A stretch of 64,000 nucleotides of DNA from Cryobacterium algoritolerans (lineage in GTDB: Bacteria > Actinomycetota > Actinomycetes > Actinomycetales > Microbacteriaceae): positions 62,001 through 126,000 of the forward strand of contig NZ_SOFP01000047.1 of the NCBI RefSeq assembly GCF_004402785.1, in the 5' to 3' direction. Of this stretch, positions 1-8,175 are shown in pieces. Numbering within the stretch: the first letter of the stretch is position 1; each line of letters opens with the position of its first letter. Below the pieces are notes generated by a model, which was given only the letters and a program-made list of their open reading frames with translations, did not search any database and was not told where the DNA came from. The position numbers were made by a program, and so were the translations under genes.

Positions 1-168
1 CTGCCAGCCGGCGAAGTCGGTGAAGCTGGCGCCGGCATCCACGTGCGCCTGGTGCAGCGGTGAGAACCGCTCGTCGGTAGCCGGAGCGGCGTTCGACGGA
101 GCGGCGTTCGACGTGACGGCGTTCGGCAGGGAGTCCGAGGAGGGGTGGGCGGCGGTGTCCGGGGTCAT
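1..168 (-). CDS. gcvT: Glycine cleavage system T protein (aminomethyltransferase), N-terminal part
   Basis: Only the first 56 codons lie in the window; the gene continues past base 1. After a Ser/Ala/Pro-rich leader of about 35 residues the protein reads SPLHQAHVDAGASFTDFAGW, the usual opening of the T-protein, which transfers the methylene group of the aminomethyl-lipoyl H-protein to tetrahydrofolate. The ATG at 168 is chosen because it follows GGAGAA about six bases upstream. A tandem glycine riboswitch fills the leader, which independently supports the call. The N-terminal extension is longer than usual, so an internal start is possible. Confidence 0.85.
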   Translation of the reverse strand, partial: MTPDTAAHPSSDSLPNAVTSNAAPSNAAPATDERFSPLHQAHVDAGASFTDFAGWQ

Positions 169-235
169 GAGTTCTCCAGGTTGTCGTCGGCCGGGGCCGA
201 GCGAGAATCTCCGGGGCGCGATCGAGCCCCTGGGA

Positions 236-434
236 ACTCCCCCTCTGTCGTCAGGCCTGAGAGCTTCGCGGCACCGGTCGTGGCTGCGGCTTTCACCATG
301 GGCGAGCCGCGCTGGTGCCGCGACTACTTTTCAGAGTGGCCAGTTCGATGCGGTACGAGTACCTGAGAGATTGTCGGGGAGGATTGCTCCTTCGGTGTTC
401 GCATGCCTGTCGGCATCGAACTCTCCCGCATCGA
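236..434 (-). ncRNA. Tandem glycine riboswitch (two aptamers)
   Basis: Read on the minus strand, the leader contains two copies of the glycine aptamer signature. The first (about 434-346) has GCGGGAGAG, CACCGAAGGAGCAA and CTCTCAGGTA. The second (about 345-239) has CTCTG, CATGGTGAAAGCCGCAG and CTCTCAGGCCTGA followed by CAGAGGGGGAG. These are the conserved elements of class gcvT riboswitches. A GGGGC...GCCCC hairpin at about 210-228, between the aptamers and the gcvT start, could be the expression platform. The arrangement predicts glycine-dependent control of gcvT. Upstream (435-480) an AT-rich stretch could hold the promoter, but I cannot fix its boxes. Confidence 0.9.
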
Positions 435-517
435 CCGTGATGGCCCAATATTTGATTTTCGATATCAGCCTAGCGCGCCGCAACCTGCGGCCGGCACCGG
501 AAGAGCCCGAGCACGAC

Positions 518-1135
518 TCACTCATCCGGCCACGGGGAGCGGAACGACTCCACTGCCGCGGCCGTGTATACGAGCACGGCGGAGAGCAGCCCCTCCATGG
601 TCGTCGCCCGCAGCAGGGCGATCTGGTCGAGGGGGCCGACCGGCGTGATGCCGGCCAGCTGCCAGGCGGCCGCCGTGGGATCCTCAGAGAGTTCGATATC
701 CGGCGACCAGGCCTGGTCGGTGAACTCGCTGGCCAGGGCGAGTGCGCGCCGCACGGCCAGTTCGGCCTCCTCCCGGAGCGGGAACAGGTTGTCGTCCCAG
801 TCCAGCTCCGGGATGTCACGGACGACGGCTTCCGGGTACGGGTCTTCCTCGAGCCAGTCGAGCACCTCGACCCGGCGCTCACCCTGGGCGAGTACACCGA
901 CGAACCCGTCGGATGCCGCCAGCTGCGTGATCTGGGCGACGGTGCCGTAGCCGAACCGGTGCTCTCCGCCGCCGACCTCCTGCCCGCGTTCGATCAGCAC
1001 GACGCCGAATTCGGCCGGCTCGTCGGCGAGGATCCGGGACAGCATGATCAGGTACCGCTCCTCGAACACCCGCAGTTGCAGCGGGAGGTAGGGGAAGAGC
1101 ACGGACCCGAGCGGAAACATCGGCAGGTTGGGCAT
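518..1135 (-). CDS. LON peptidase substrate-binding (LAN) domain protein
   Basis: A 205-residue protein starting MPNLPMFPLGSVLFPYLPLQ, the typical first strand of the LON N-terminal substrate-binding domain, followed by LRVFEERYLIML, which is also conserved. There is no AAA ATPase or Ser-Lys protease domain, so it is a stand-alone LON-SB protein of unknown substrate. The start at 1135 is preferred over one 12 codons upstream because the family begins at M-P-x-L-P-M-F-P-L. It lies 43 bp downstream of the membrane hydrolase gene on the same strand and could be cotranscribed with it. Confidence 0.85.
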   Translation of the reverse strand: MPNLPMFPLGSVLFPYLPLQLRVFEERYLIMLSRILADEPAEFGVVLIERGQEVGGGEHRFGYGTVAQITQLAASDGFVGVLAQGERRVEVLDWLEEDPYPEAVVRDIPELDWDDNLFPLREEAELAVRRALALASEFTDQAWSPDIELSEDPTAAAWQLAGITPVGPLDQIALLRATTMEGLLSAVLVYTAAAVESFRSPWPDE

Positions 1136-1178
1136 ACCCCCCAGCGAACCACGCCGAGGCCCATCCGCCAAGAGCCGA

Positions 1179-1967
1179 TCAGTACAGCAATGCGGCCAGG
1201 TCGACGCCGACCTCGGCGAGTGCCGCGAACAGTATCCCGTAGCCGACGTAGAGGGTGACCGGGATCAGCAGCGCCCATTCCCGGAGGGATCCGGCGTTGC
1301 CGAGAATGGGGACGGCCAGGTGGCCGCCGGAGGTCCAGATCCGGTTGAGGACCGGCACCTTCCGCCAGGCGCGGGGCGGTTTGGGCACCCAGGGCCAGAG
1401 GAGCGGCAGCCCGCCGGTGGTCAGCAGGTCGCCGAGGAGGTGGACGCCGTAACCGAGGGTGATGCAGACGATGAACCAGTCGGGTCGCTCCGGCGCGAAG
1501 ACCGTGATTCCGCCGGCTCCGACCAGCCCGATCGACCATGCCATCGGCCAGGATCCCGGGGCCAGGCCCAGCGCGTATGCGGCGAATGCGATCGCGGCGG
1601 CGCTCGCGGCGGCAATCCCGACGTCGACGGGCCGTTCGGACCAGGGCGACTGCCACGACAATCGGTCGAGGCCGGTGGCCAGCAGCCAGGCGCAGAGGAT
1701 GGCGAGCAGCCCGTGCAGCCCGTGGCGATGGCCGCCCGACGCCCGGGAGATCCCGCCGGTCACGAGTCGGCCGAGCACGGGCACGGAGCGCGAGATGGTG
1801 GCGGAGCCATGGTCGGCGTCGGCGAGCAGGGCGGCGCCGGCGCAGAGCAGCGCGCCGGTGACGGTTCCGGCCGGAGAGACCGGGAAGAAGCCGAGGCCAT
1901 GCCCGGCGGTCGCCGTGACGGCGATCCACGCTGCCGCGCCGGTCATGGCGTGGTGAGCACCCATCAT
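1179..1967 (-). CDS. Membrane-bound metal-dependent hydrolase (DUF457/YdjM-like)
   Basis: A 262-residue, strongly hydrophobic protein with about six membrane spans. N-terminal MGAHHAMTGAAAW, the middle GGHRHGLHG and the later GYGVHLLGDLLTTGG carry the His/Asp residues typical of the YdjM-type integral-membrane hydrolase family, which act as metal ligands. The ATG at 1967 overlaps the stop codon of the upstream ABC-F gene by 4 bp (ATGA), so the two are translationally coupled. The physiological substrate is not known for this family. Confidence 0.85.
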   Translation of the reverse strand: MMGAHHAMTGAAAWIAVTATAGHGLGFFPVSPAGTVTGALLCAGAALLADADHGSATISRSVPVLGRLVTGGISRASGGHRHGLHGLLAILCAWLLATGLDRLSWQSPWSERPVDVGIAAASAAAIAFAAYALGLAPGSWPMAWSIGLVGAGGITVFAPERPDWFIVCITLGYGVHLLGDLLTTGGLPLLWPWVPKPPRAWRKVPVLNRIWTSGGHLAVPILGNAGSLREWALLIPVTLYVGYGILFAALAEVGVDLAALLY

Positions 1968-3628
1968 CCCAGGGTGACCTGCCCGGCGTCGACGCTCCAG
2001 TGCCGGTCGGTCGTCACATTTTCGAGCATCCGCCGGTCGTGGGTGACCAGCAGGAGGGTGCCCTGGTAGGACTCAAGTGCCCGTTCGAGCTGTTCGATGG
2101 CGGCGAGGTCGAGGTGGTTCGTCGGCTCGTCGAGCACCAGCAGGTTGACCCCGGTCGCCTGGAGCAGGGCCAGGCCGGCCCTGGTGCGTTCACCCGGGGA
2201 GAGTTCGTCGACGGGCCGGCCGACATGGTCGGCTTTCAACCCGAACTTGGCGAGCAGCGTGCGTACCTCGGCCACGGGCAAGTCGGGGAGGAGTTCCGCG
2301 AAGCTGATGGAGAGCGGACGGTCCCCGGCGAGGAGCGCGCGCGCCTGGTCGATCTCGCCGATCCGAACACTGGCCCCGAACGCGGCCGTGCCCTCATCCG
2401 GGTTCTGCCTGCCCAGCAGCGCCCGGAGCAGCGTGGTCTTGCCGGCCCCGTTGGGGCCGGTGATGCCGATCCGCTCGCCCGCATTGACCTGCAGCGACAC
2501 CGGGCCGAGGGTGAAATCACCCTGGCGGTACACGGCCGAGCTGAGCGTGGCGACCACGGCGCTCGACCGCGGCGCTGCGCCGATGGTCAACTCGAGTTGC
2601 CATTCCTTGCGCGGCTCCTCGACCTCCTCGAGGCGGTTGATCCGGCTTTCCATCTGCCGCACCTTCTGCGCCTGCTTCTCACTGGACTCGGCGGAGGCCT
2701 TACGCCGGATCTTGTCGTTGTCCGGCGCCTTCTTTATGGCGTTCCGCACGCCCTGGCTCGACCATTCGCGCTGGGTGCGGGCACGGCCGACCAGGTCGGC
2801 CTTCTTCGCGGCAAACTCGTCGAAGTCCTCGCGCTTGTGTCGCCGTGCCGTTTCGCGTTCCTCGAGGTAGGAGTCGTAACCGCCGCCGAACACCCGGTTG
2901 GCGTTCTGGGCCAGGTCGAGTTCCAGCACCCGGGTGACGCAGCGGGCGAGGAACTCCCGGTCGTGGCTGACCAGTACGACGCCGCCGCGCAGCCCGCGCA
3001 CGAACGTCTCCAGCCGCTCCAGCCCGTCGAGGTCGAGGTCGTTGGTCGGCTCGTCGAGCAGGACGATGTCGAACCGGGACAGCAGCAGGGCGGCGAGGCC
3101 GACCTTGGCCGCCTGGCCGCCGGAGAGCGCCGTCATCGGCGTGTCCTCGGCCAGGTCGGCGCCGAGCCGCAGGCCCAGCTCGGCGAGCACGATCGGCAAC
3201 CGGTCGTCGAGGTCGGCGGCCCCGCTCGCGAGCCACCGGTCGAGGGCCCTCGAGTACACGTCGGCCGGGTCCAGGCCATCCGGACGGGGCTCAGGATCGG
3301 CGAGGGCGGATGCCGCGGCATCCATCTCGCGGGTCGCCTCCGCACAGCCGGTGCGACGGGCGAGGTAGCCCGAGATCGTCTCGCCCGGCACACGTTCGTG
3401 TTCCTGGGGCAGCCAGCCGACGAAGGCATCGGTCGGGGCCAGGCTGACCGTGCCCGCCTGCGGGGCGAGGATGCCGGCGAGCAGCCGGAGCAGGGTGGAC
3501 TTGCCTGCCCCGTTCGCGCCGACGACACCGATGACGTCGCCGGGGGCGACGGTGAGGTCGAGTGAGTCGAACAGGGTGCGGTGCGCGTACCCTCCGGCGA
3601 GGCCCCTGGCCACGAGCGTTGCGGTCAT
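1964..3628 (-). CDS. ABC-F family ATP-binding protein (duplicated ATPase)
   Basis: A 554-residue soluble protein with two ABC ATPase domains and no membrane span. Walker A motifs are GANGAGKST (about residue 38) and GPNGAGKTT (about 395). Signature motifs are LSGGQ and LSPGE; Walker B motifs are VLLDEPTNDLD and LVLDEPTNHLD. A charged linker rich in Lys, Arg and Glu at about 255-335 separates the domains, as in ABC-F proteins that act on the ribosome (translation factors or antibiotic-resistance proteins). The subfamily cannot be fixed from sequence alone. It is divergent from the small HTH gene at 3706 with a 77-bp shared intergenic region. Confidence 0.9.
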   Translation of the reverse strand: MTATLVARGLAGGYAHRTLFDSLDLTVAPGDVIGVVGANGAGKSTLLRLLAGILAPQAGTVSLAPTDAFVGWLPQEHERVPGETISGYLARRTGCAEATREMDAAASALADPEPRPDGLDPADVYSRALDRWLASGAADLDDRLPIVLAELGLRLGADLAEDTPMTALSGGQAAKVGLAALLLSRFDIVLLDEPTNDLDLDGLERLETFVRGLRGGVVLVSHDREFLARCVTRVLELDLAQNANRVFGGGYDSYLEERETARRHKREDFDEFAAKKADLVGRARTQREWSSQGVRNAIKKAPDNDKIRRKASAESSEKQAQKVRQMESRINRLEEVEEPRKEWQLELTIGAAPRSSAVVATLSSAVYRQGDFTLGPVSLQVNAGERIGITGPNGAGKTTLLRALLGRQNPDEGTAAFGASVRIGEIDQARALLAGDRPLSISFAELLPDLPVAEVRTLLAKFGLKADHVGRPVDELSPGERTRAGLALLQATGVNLLVLDEPTNHLDLAAIEQLERALESYQGTLLLVTHDRRMLENVTTDRHWSVDAGQVTLG

Positions 3629-3705
3629 TACTCCATGTTCTCATTGCAGCGCGTACCCTGTTACTGCCCCGTGACCGGCACGGCGGCAGTTCGAAGGGCT
3701 TTCTT

Positions 3706-4062
3706 GTGGATACCACCCTGCTCGGGCGTTTCGTCACGACCGCCGAAGCCACCAACTGGGGTGCCGCGGCGAAGACCCTCAACCTGACCCGCGCCACCCT
3801 CCTCATCTCCATCCGCACGCTCGAGGACGAGGTCGGCGGCGAACTGTTCGTCACCGTCGACGACGTGCCCACGCTGACGAGCGCCGGACTCGAACTGCTC
3901 GAGGTCGCACGACCTCTGGTGCGGAAGCCCGCGGCATCCGCGGCAGCCGCCGCACCGAAGGCTCCGGCGAAGGCCGGCGGCAAGGCAAAGGCCTCCAAGG
4001 GCCAGGGGCGTGCCCCCGCGGTCAAGGGTGCGCCGAAGCCCAAGGGGCGCCAGTCGCGCTGA
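3706..4062 (+). CDS. Small LysR-type HTH protein with Lys/Ala/Pro-rich tail
   Basis: 118 residues from a GTG start preceded by GAAGGGC. Residues 1-65 (VDTTLLGRFVTTAEATNWGA, then RTLEDEVGGELFV and LTSAGLELLEVARPL) match the winged-helix DNA-binding domain of LysR regulators. The effector-binding domain is absent. Instead residues from about 70 to the end are AAAAAPKAPAKAGGKAKASK-like, a low-complexity basic tail similar in composition to histone H1 or HU tails. This suggests a DNA-binding, perhaps nucleoid-associated, role (inference). The frame extends upstream to 3562, but that part reads as non-coding. Divergent from the ABC-F gene. Confidence 0.75.
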   Translation: MDTTLLGRFVTTAEATNWGAAAKTLNLTRATLLISIRTLEDEVGGELFVTVDDVPTLTSAGLELLEVARPLVRKPAASAAAAAPKAPAKAGGKAKASKGQGRAPAVKGAPKPKGRQSR

Positions 4063-4118
4063 GCCGTGCGGGGGTGCGGCCGTGCGGCCTGAGACTCTCA
4101 GACCCGAGGTTCCGGTCG

Positions 4119-4838
4119 TCAGCGGGCTGATCGCAGCCCGGTCGCTGCTTCGCGCTCGAGGGGCGTGACGGCGGCCAGGGGCACGTTCAGGAAGTCGACG
4201 ATGGGGGCGATCGCCCGGAATCGTTCGATCACGAGGTCGATGAACCCGCCGCCCAGCGCCGCCGCGCCCGGCAGGTTCGAGAAGAGCGCCCATCGCCGGT
4301 TCAGCAGCAGGTCGGCCGCGGGATGGTCAGCCGGGAACCCCTTCGGGGAGCGGATCAGCGGATGGCCGTCCAGCGGCTCGGTCAGCCGGACCAGGGACTC
4401 CTCGGCCAGAAGCGCCCGCAACCGGGCGTGGTGCTCGAGCAGGTGCCGGCGGATGGCGAGGAGCTGCGGCGGACCCGGGCGGTAGGAGCCCCCGGCGACC
4501 ATGACCCCGTGCACGCCGACCTGAAGGAAGAACCCGGCGCCCCCGGTCTTCTCCAGGCCCTGACGCGGCCAGGATGCGGCCAGGTGGGTCTTGTAGGGCG
4601 TCTTGTCGTTCGAGAAGCGCACGTCGCGGTAGATCCGCAGCATGGCCTTGCTCGACGGCCGGATGTGGTCGGGGGCGAAATCGGCCAGCCTGGCGTTGAC
4701 CGCGTCGATGACCTCCAGCATCCGTGCCTTCAGCTCACGCTCGTAGCTCGGCTTGTGCTCTTCGAACCAGTCACGGTTGTTGCGGTGTTCCAGCTCCTCG
4801 AGGAAGTCGAAGGCCTGCTCGCTGAAATGGGGACCCAC
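4119..4838 (-). CDS. DUF2461 family protein (TIGR02453-like)
   Basis: A 239-residue protein with the family's usual features in order: FSEQAFDFLEELEHRNNRDW, then EEHKPSYE, then IRPSSKAMLRIYRDVRFSND, then KTPYKTHL. No function is established for the family. GTG at 4838 is chosen because family members start just before this F-x-F-L-x-x-L motif; the open frame extends further upstream but overlaps the preceding gene. The stop of the HhH-GPD gene is only 7 bp upstream, so the two are probably cotranscribed. Confidence 0.85.
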   Translation of the reverse strand: MGPHFSEQAFDFLEELEHRNNRDWFEEHKPSYERELKARMLEVIDAVNARLADFAPDHIRPSSKAMLRIYRDVRFSNDKTPYKTHLAASWPRQGLEKTGGAGFFLQVGVHGVMVAGGSYRPGPPQLLAIRRHLLEHHARLRALLAEESLVRLTEPLDGHPLIRSPKGFPADHPAADLLLNRRWALFSNLPGAAALGGGFIDLVIERFRAIAPIVDFLNVPLAAVTPLEREAATGLRSAR

Positions 4839-4845
4839 CGCTGCC

Positions 4846-5415
4846 CTAGGCCTTCTTCGCGGCGGCCTTCGCCGCACGTTTGGTCTCGCGGACCAGGGCC
4901 AGCGACTCGGCGTCCACGATGTCGGCGACGGAGCGGTGCGAGCCGTCCTCGCCATAGGGGGCGGATGCCTCCCGCCACCCCTCGTTCGGCACCCGCAGTC
5001 TCTTGCCGAGCAGGGCGAGGAAGATCCGCGCCTTCTGGTCGCCGAACCCCGGCAGCGTCTTCAGCCGGCGCAGGATCTCGGCGCCGTCCGGGGAACCGGA
5101 GGTCCACAGGGAGGCGGCGTCGCCGTTCCAGTCGCGGGCGATGATGCCGGCCACCTCCTGCACGCGCGTCGCCATCGAGCCGGGGAAGCGGTGCACGGCC
5201 GGGCTGGTGCGGAAGACCTCGGCGAACGCGTCGGGGTCGAAGCCGGCGATGGTCGCCGGGTTGAGGGTGCCGATCCGGTCGCGGATCTTGGCTGGCCCGG
5301 CGAACGCCGTCTCCATCGCGATCTGCTGGTCGAGGAGCATTCCGAGGAGCAGGGCGAACGGATCCTCGGTGAGCAGGGTGTCCGCCGCTGGGTCGCCGGT
5401 GAGGTGCAGTGTCAT
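4846..5415 (-). CDS. HhH-GPD-type base excision DNA repair protein
   Basis: A 189-residue protein beginning MTLHLTGDPAADTLLTEDPF, followed by LLLGMLLDQQIAMETAFAGP, which resembles the first helices of endonuclease III/AlkA-type folds. LKTLPGFGDQKARIFLALLG at about residues 122-141 is the helix-hairpin-helix. The family is annotated as HhH-GPD base-excision repair protein, common in actinobacteria. I do not see an Fe-S cysteine loop. The C terminus is Lys/Ala rich (KRAAKAAAKKA). The start at 5415 is the only ATG giving the conserved N terminus. Confidence 0.8.
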   Translation of the reverse strand: MTLHLTGDPAADTLLTEDPFALLLGMLLDQQIAMETAFAGPAKIRDRIGTLNPATIAGFDPDAFAEVFRTSPAVHRFPGSMATRVQEVAGIIARDWNGDAASLWTSGSPDGAEILRRLKTLPGFGDQKARIFLALLGKRLRVPNEGWREASAPYGEDGSHRSVADIVDAESLALVRETKRAAKAAAKKA

Positions 5416-5509
5416 GCCGCCATTGTGCCACCGGCAGGGGTGGTCCCGGCGGAGCTGCCCCGCCGCGCGAGGCGGTTTCCGACCGCGCCACAGGGAACGG
5501 CCGAACTGG

Positions 5510-5575
5510 ACAATCACCACATTGATCACCACGCTTCGTGATGCCGCGTCACCAGGTGCCTCCGTAGATTCAGGT
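5510..5575 (+). promoter_or_regulatory. Duplicated promoter/operator block, copy 1
   Basis: A 66-bp block that recurs at 6043-6108 with eight mismatches. It contains repeated ATCACCAC words, a GTGAT inverted half and GTCACCA, and ends in an invariant 19-base stretch with TCCGTAGATTCAGG. TAGATT is a plausible -10 box; no good -35 box lies 17 bp upstream, which would fit an activator- or alternative-sigma-dependent promoter (inference). It lies about 80 bp upstream of the DUF805 gene, and GAAAGGATCCC provides that gene's ribosome binding site. Confidence 0.6.
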
Positions 5576-5653
5576 CTCGTGGAGTTCCCCGCTGAGGACC
5601 TCGCTTTGCGCTGAGCGCCACCACCTCCACGCCCGACTCCCTGAAAGGATCCC

Positions 5654-6028
5654 ATGTCATTCCCCGCAGCAATCCAGATCGTCGTCCGCAAGTATGCGGA
5701 TTTCACCGGCACAGCCGGCCGACCCGAGTTCTGGTGGTGGATTCTCTTCACCACACTCGTCACCGCCGTACTCGGCTCGCTCTCGGATCTGACGATGAAC
5801 TCGGCGACCAGCTTCGGCGGGGCATGGAACCTCGTCGTCCTCCTGCCCACACTGGCCGTCCAGATCCGACGGCTTCGCGATGCCGGTTACCGCTGGGGGA
5901 ACATCTTCTGGCTCGCGCTCCCGGGGGCAGGACTCATCGTCCTCGCGGTGTTGCTCGCCCAGCCGTCCCGACCCGCCGCAGCACCCCGGATCCTCGACTC
6001 GAATGCTCCGGAACCGGCACGGGCCTGA
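5654..6028 (+). CDS. DUF805 family membrane protein
   Basis: 124 residues. The opening YADFTGTAGRPEFWWWILFT matches the F-x-G-R-x-x-R-x-E-(F/Y)-W motif of DUF805 proteins, and IRRLRDAGYRWGNIFW is the second conserved segment (R-R-L-x-D-x-G). Three to four membrane spans. Function unknown for the family. A clear GAAAGGATCCC ribosome binding site precedes the ATG. It is controlled by the repeated promoter block at 5510, so it is probably coregulated with the operon starting at 6184. Confidence 0.85.
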   Translation: MSFPAAIQIVVRKYADFTGTAGRPEFWWWILFTTLVTAVLGSLSDLTMNSATSFGGAWNLVVLLPTLAVQIRRLRDAGYRWGNIFWLALPGAGLIVLAVLLAQPSRPAAAPRILDSNAPEPARA

Positions 6029-6042
6029 TTCGAGGCGCCCGC

Positions 6043-6108
6043 ACAATCACCACATCGATCACCACACCGGGTGATGCCCGGTCACCACGTGCCTCCGTAG
6101 ATTCAGGT
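6043..6108 (+). promoter_or_regulatory. Duplicated promoter/operator block, copy 2
   Basis: Second copy of the 66-bp block at 5510-5575, about 88% identical and without gaps. Mismatches cluster between the ATCACCAC words and the GTGATGCC word, while the last 19 bases including TAGATT are identical. It starts 15 bp after the DUF805 stop and lies 75 bp upstream of the next gene. The conservation pattern (conserved words, drifting spacers) points to a protein binding site rather than recent duplication alone. Confidence 0.6.
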
Positions 6109-6183
6109 TGTCGTCAGGCATCCGCCCGGGCATTTCAGAACATCCATTCCAGAACATCCATTCCAGAGCATCGGAGAATCACC

Positions 6184-6876
6184 ATGAGCATCACCTCGTC
6201 CACCCTTACCCGTGGGGCCGGCATCGCCGTCGCACTGTCAGGACTGATCTACATCGTCATCCAGTTCATCCACCCGGCCGACGAGGTCTCCTCCCTCACC
6301 ACGCAGGCCTGGGTGACGGTGCACAGTCTCAGCTTCGGCATGGCCGTGCTCGGGATGGTGGGCCTCACCGGCGTCTACCTTCGCCAGGTTCGGCAATTCG
6401 GGTTGCTCGGCCTGATCGGATACGCGATGTTCGGACTCTTCTTCGTCCTGCAGTCGGCCTTCGTCTTCGCCGAGGCGTACATCGCGCCGTTGGTCGTGGC
6501 GGACGCGCCGCAATTCGCCGAGGACTTCGTCGGGCTCTTCGGTCGGCACCCGGCCGTGACCGACCTCGGTCCTCTCGCCGCACTCCCCCTGGTCGGAAGC
6601 GCGCTCTACATCGTCGGCGCCCTGCTGTTCGGCATCGCCATCCTCCGCGCCCGGGTGCTCTCCCGCGGAGCCGGCATCCTGCTGATCGCCGCCGCCGCCG
6701 TGACGCCCGTCGCCGGCGCGCTTCTCCCGCACGCCCTCGAACGGATGGCCGCCATCCCCATGGGCCTGGCCCTGATCTGGCTCGGCTACTCCCTGCGGTC
6801 GGACCAGCGCAAATCCGCGGGCCGGAGCCTGTCCGGCGAAAGCGGCTCCCGCCTCGACCGCGCGACCACGGCCTGA
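6184..6876 (+). CDS. Hypothetical integral membrane protein
   Basis: 230 residues with about six hydrophobic spans, beginning MSITSSTLTRGAGIAVALSG. I do not recognise a named domain; it resembles DUF4386-like actinobacterial membrane proteins in size and layout. It is the first gene of a four-gene operon (6184-8175), with the following small ORF 41 bp downstream. The duplicated promoter block ends 75 bp upstream. C-terminal residues 205-230 are polar and Arg/Ser-rich, probably cytoplasmic. Confidence 0.75.
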   Translation: MSITSSTLTRGAGIAVALSGLIYIVIQFIHPADEVSSLTTQAWVTVHSLSFGMAVLGMVGLTGVYLRQVRQFGLLGLIGYAMFGLFFVLQSAFVFAEAYIAPLVVADAPQFAEDFVGLFGRHPAVTDLGPLAALPLVGSALYIVGALLFGIAILRARVLSRGAGILLIAAAAVTPVAGALLPHALERMAAIPMGLALIWLGYSLRSDQRKSAGRSLSGESGSRLDRATTA

Positions 6877-6917
6877 ACCCCGCCCCGGGGCCCTTGCGAA
6901 GCGAAAGGAAGTGCGCG

Positions 6918-7169
6918 ATGCATGAGGAGCACACGATGCCGGTCGGGCACGATCAGCTCGACCGGTACGAGATCCGCCTCCAGGGGCAGCTGGATGGTTG
7001 CTGGAGCGACTGGTTCGAGGGCTTCACACTGACAAACGATCGCGATGGAACGACCACCCTCACGGGATCGGTCCTCGATCAGGCTGCCCTGCACGGGCTG
7101 TTGCGGCGGGTCAGCAACCTGGGCGTCAGATTGGTCTCGGTCAACGTGCTGAGGAGCGGACAATCATGA
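6918..7169 (+). CDS. Small conserved hypothetical protein (83 aa)
   Basis: A soluble 83-residue protein containing YEIRLQGQLDGCWSDWFEG, TLTNDRDGTTTLTGSVLDQA and ALHGLLRRVSNLGVRLVSVN. This pattern recurs in small actinobacterial proteins encoded beside membrane proteins or dehydrogenases; function unknown. The ATG at 6918 follows AAAGGAAGTGCGCG. The stop overlaps the next start (ATGA at 7166), so it is translationally coupled to the DUF2306 gene. Confidence 0.75.
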   Translation: MHEEHTMPVGHDQLDRYEIRLQGQLDGCWSDWFEGFTLTNDRDGTTTLTGSVLDQAALHGLLRRVSNLGVRLVSVNVLRSGQS

Positions 7170-7921
7170 CGAAAGTCGTCGCAACTGCCGCGATCCCCCG
7201 CGGCAATACCAGGAAGGCCCCTCGAGCAGGGTGGTTCGCGCCCACCGGGTTGATCCTCCTCAGCCTCATCCCGATCCTGGCCGGGGCGGCGCGACTCGGC
7301 GAGTTGACCGGCGGGGCCGTCGCCACACCGCAGAACGCCCGGTTCCTCGACTCGCCCGTGCCCGTCGTGACGCACATTGTGAGCGTGACCGTGTTCAGCC
7401 TGCTGGGCGCGTTCCAATTCGTTCCCGCACTCCGTCGCCGCGGCTGGCATCGCATCGCCAGCGGGATACTCATCCCCGCCGGGCTGATCGCCGCCCTGTC
7501 CGACATGTGGATGACCGTCTTCTACCCGCACCCGCCCGGCGACGGCGTGCTCCTCTCGGTCCTCCGGCTGGTCTTCGGCGCCGCGATGGCGGCGAGTGTC
7601 GGCCTCGGCATCCGCGGAATCGTGCGCCGAGATTTCCTCCGGCACGGCGCGTGGATGACCCGGGCCTACGCGATCGGCGTGGGCGCGGGCACCCAGGCGC
7701 TGCTGCTGATCCCCGAGTCGATCTTTTTCGGCCCGGCCGCCGAACTCCCCCGAGCCGTGGCGATGGGTGCAGCCTGGGCGGTCAATCTCGCGGTGGCCGA
7801 GTACGTCATCCGTCGTCGGGCCACGCCAGCCCGAGGCCGACCTCGTCCGTCGAGCCGGCCCGGAAAAACGAGGGCGTTCACGTCACAAACACGCACACCT
7901 CAACTCAAGGAGTCGCTATGA
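7166..7921 (+). CDS. DUF2306 family membrane protein
   Basis: 251 residues with six to seven hydrophobic segments. HIVSVTVFSLLGAFQFVPAL, RRGWHRIASGILIPAGLIAA and the later HGAWMTRAYAIGVGAG carry the conserved His and Arg positions of DUF2306, a family related to four-helix haem- or quinone-type membrane proteins (function unproven). About 30 residues at the C terminus are Arg/Pro/Ser rich. Coupled to its neighbours by ATGA overlaps at both ends. Confidence 0.8.
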   Translation: MTKVVATAAIPRGNTRKAPRAGWFAPTGLILLSLIPILAGAARLGELTGGAVATPQNARFLDSPVPVVTHIVSVTVFSLLGAFQFVPALRRRGWHRIASGILIPAGLIAALSDMWMTVFYPHPPGDGVLLSVLRLVFGAAMAASVGLGIRGIVRRDFLRHGAWMTRAYAIGVGAGTQALLLIPESIFFGPAAELPRAVAMGAAWAVNLAVAEYVIRRRATPARGRPRPSSRPGKTRAFTSQTRTPQLKESL

Positions 7922-8175
7922 ATCCGCAACGAGAAACTCGCATTCACGCACAGGATGTCCGGATGAGCGCCGCCGTCTATCGCCGGTTCGGGTCCCCAGA
8001 GGTGGTGCGCATCGAGGATGCGCCCAAGCCTTCGCCGGGCCACGACGAGGTGCTCGTCAGAGTTCGGGCGAGCACCGTGAGCGCTGCCGACCACCGGGCT
8101 CGGGGGCGCACCATCCCCAACGTCGTTGCGGGTCGCGGGCTGACGGTCCGTCCCCTGTGCCCGGTCGAGGGGTAG
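7918..8175 (+). pseudogene. Truncated NAD(P)-dependent alcohol dehydrogenase (N-terminal remnant)
   Basis: The 85-residue frame contains MSAAVYRRFGSPEVVRIEDA, then KPSPGHDEVLVRVRASTVSA and ADHRARGR: the first about 55 residues of a medium-chain quinone-oxidoreductase-type dehydrogenase. Homology then stops and the frame ends at TAG. The intact family is about 310-330 residues with a Rossmann domain, which is missing here. The start overlaps the DUF2306 stop (ATGA), so an intact enzyme was once the last gene of this operon. The break may be the left border of rearrangements affecting the neighbouring island. Confidence 0.7.

Noticed and set aside
331-897. ORF over the gcvT leader and LON gene
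   Set aside because: Shadow frame across the glycine riboswitch and the opposite frame of the LON-domain gene.
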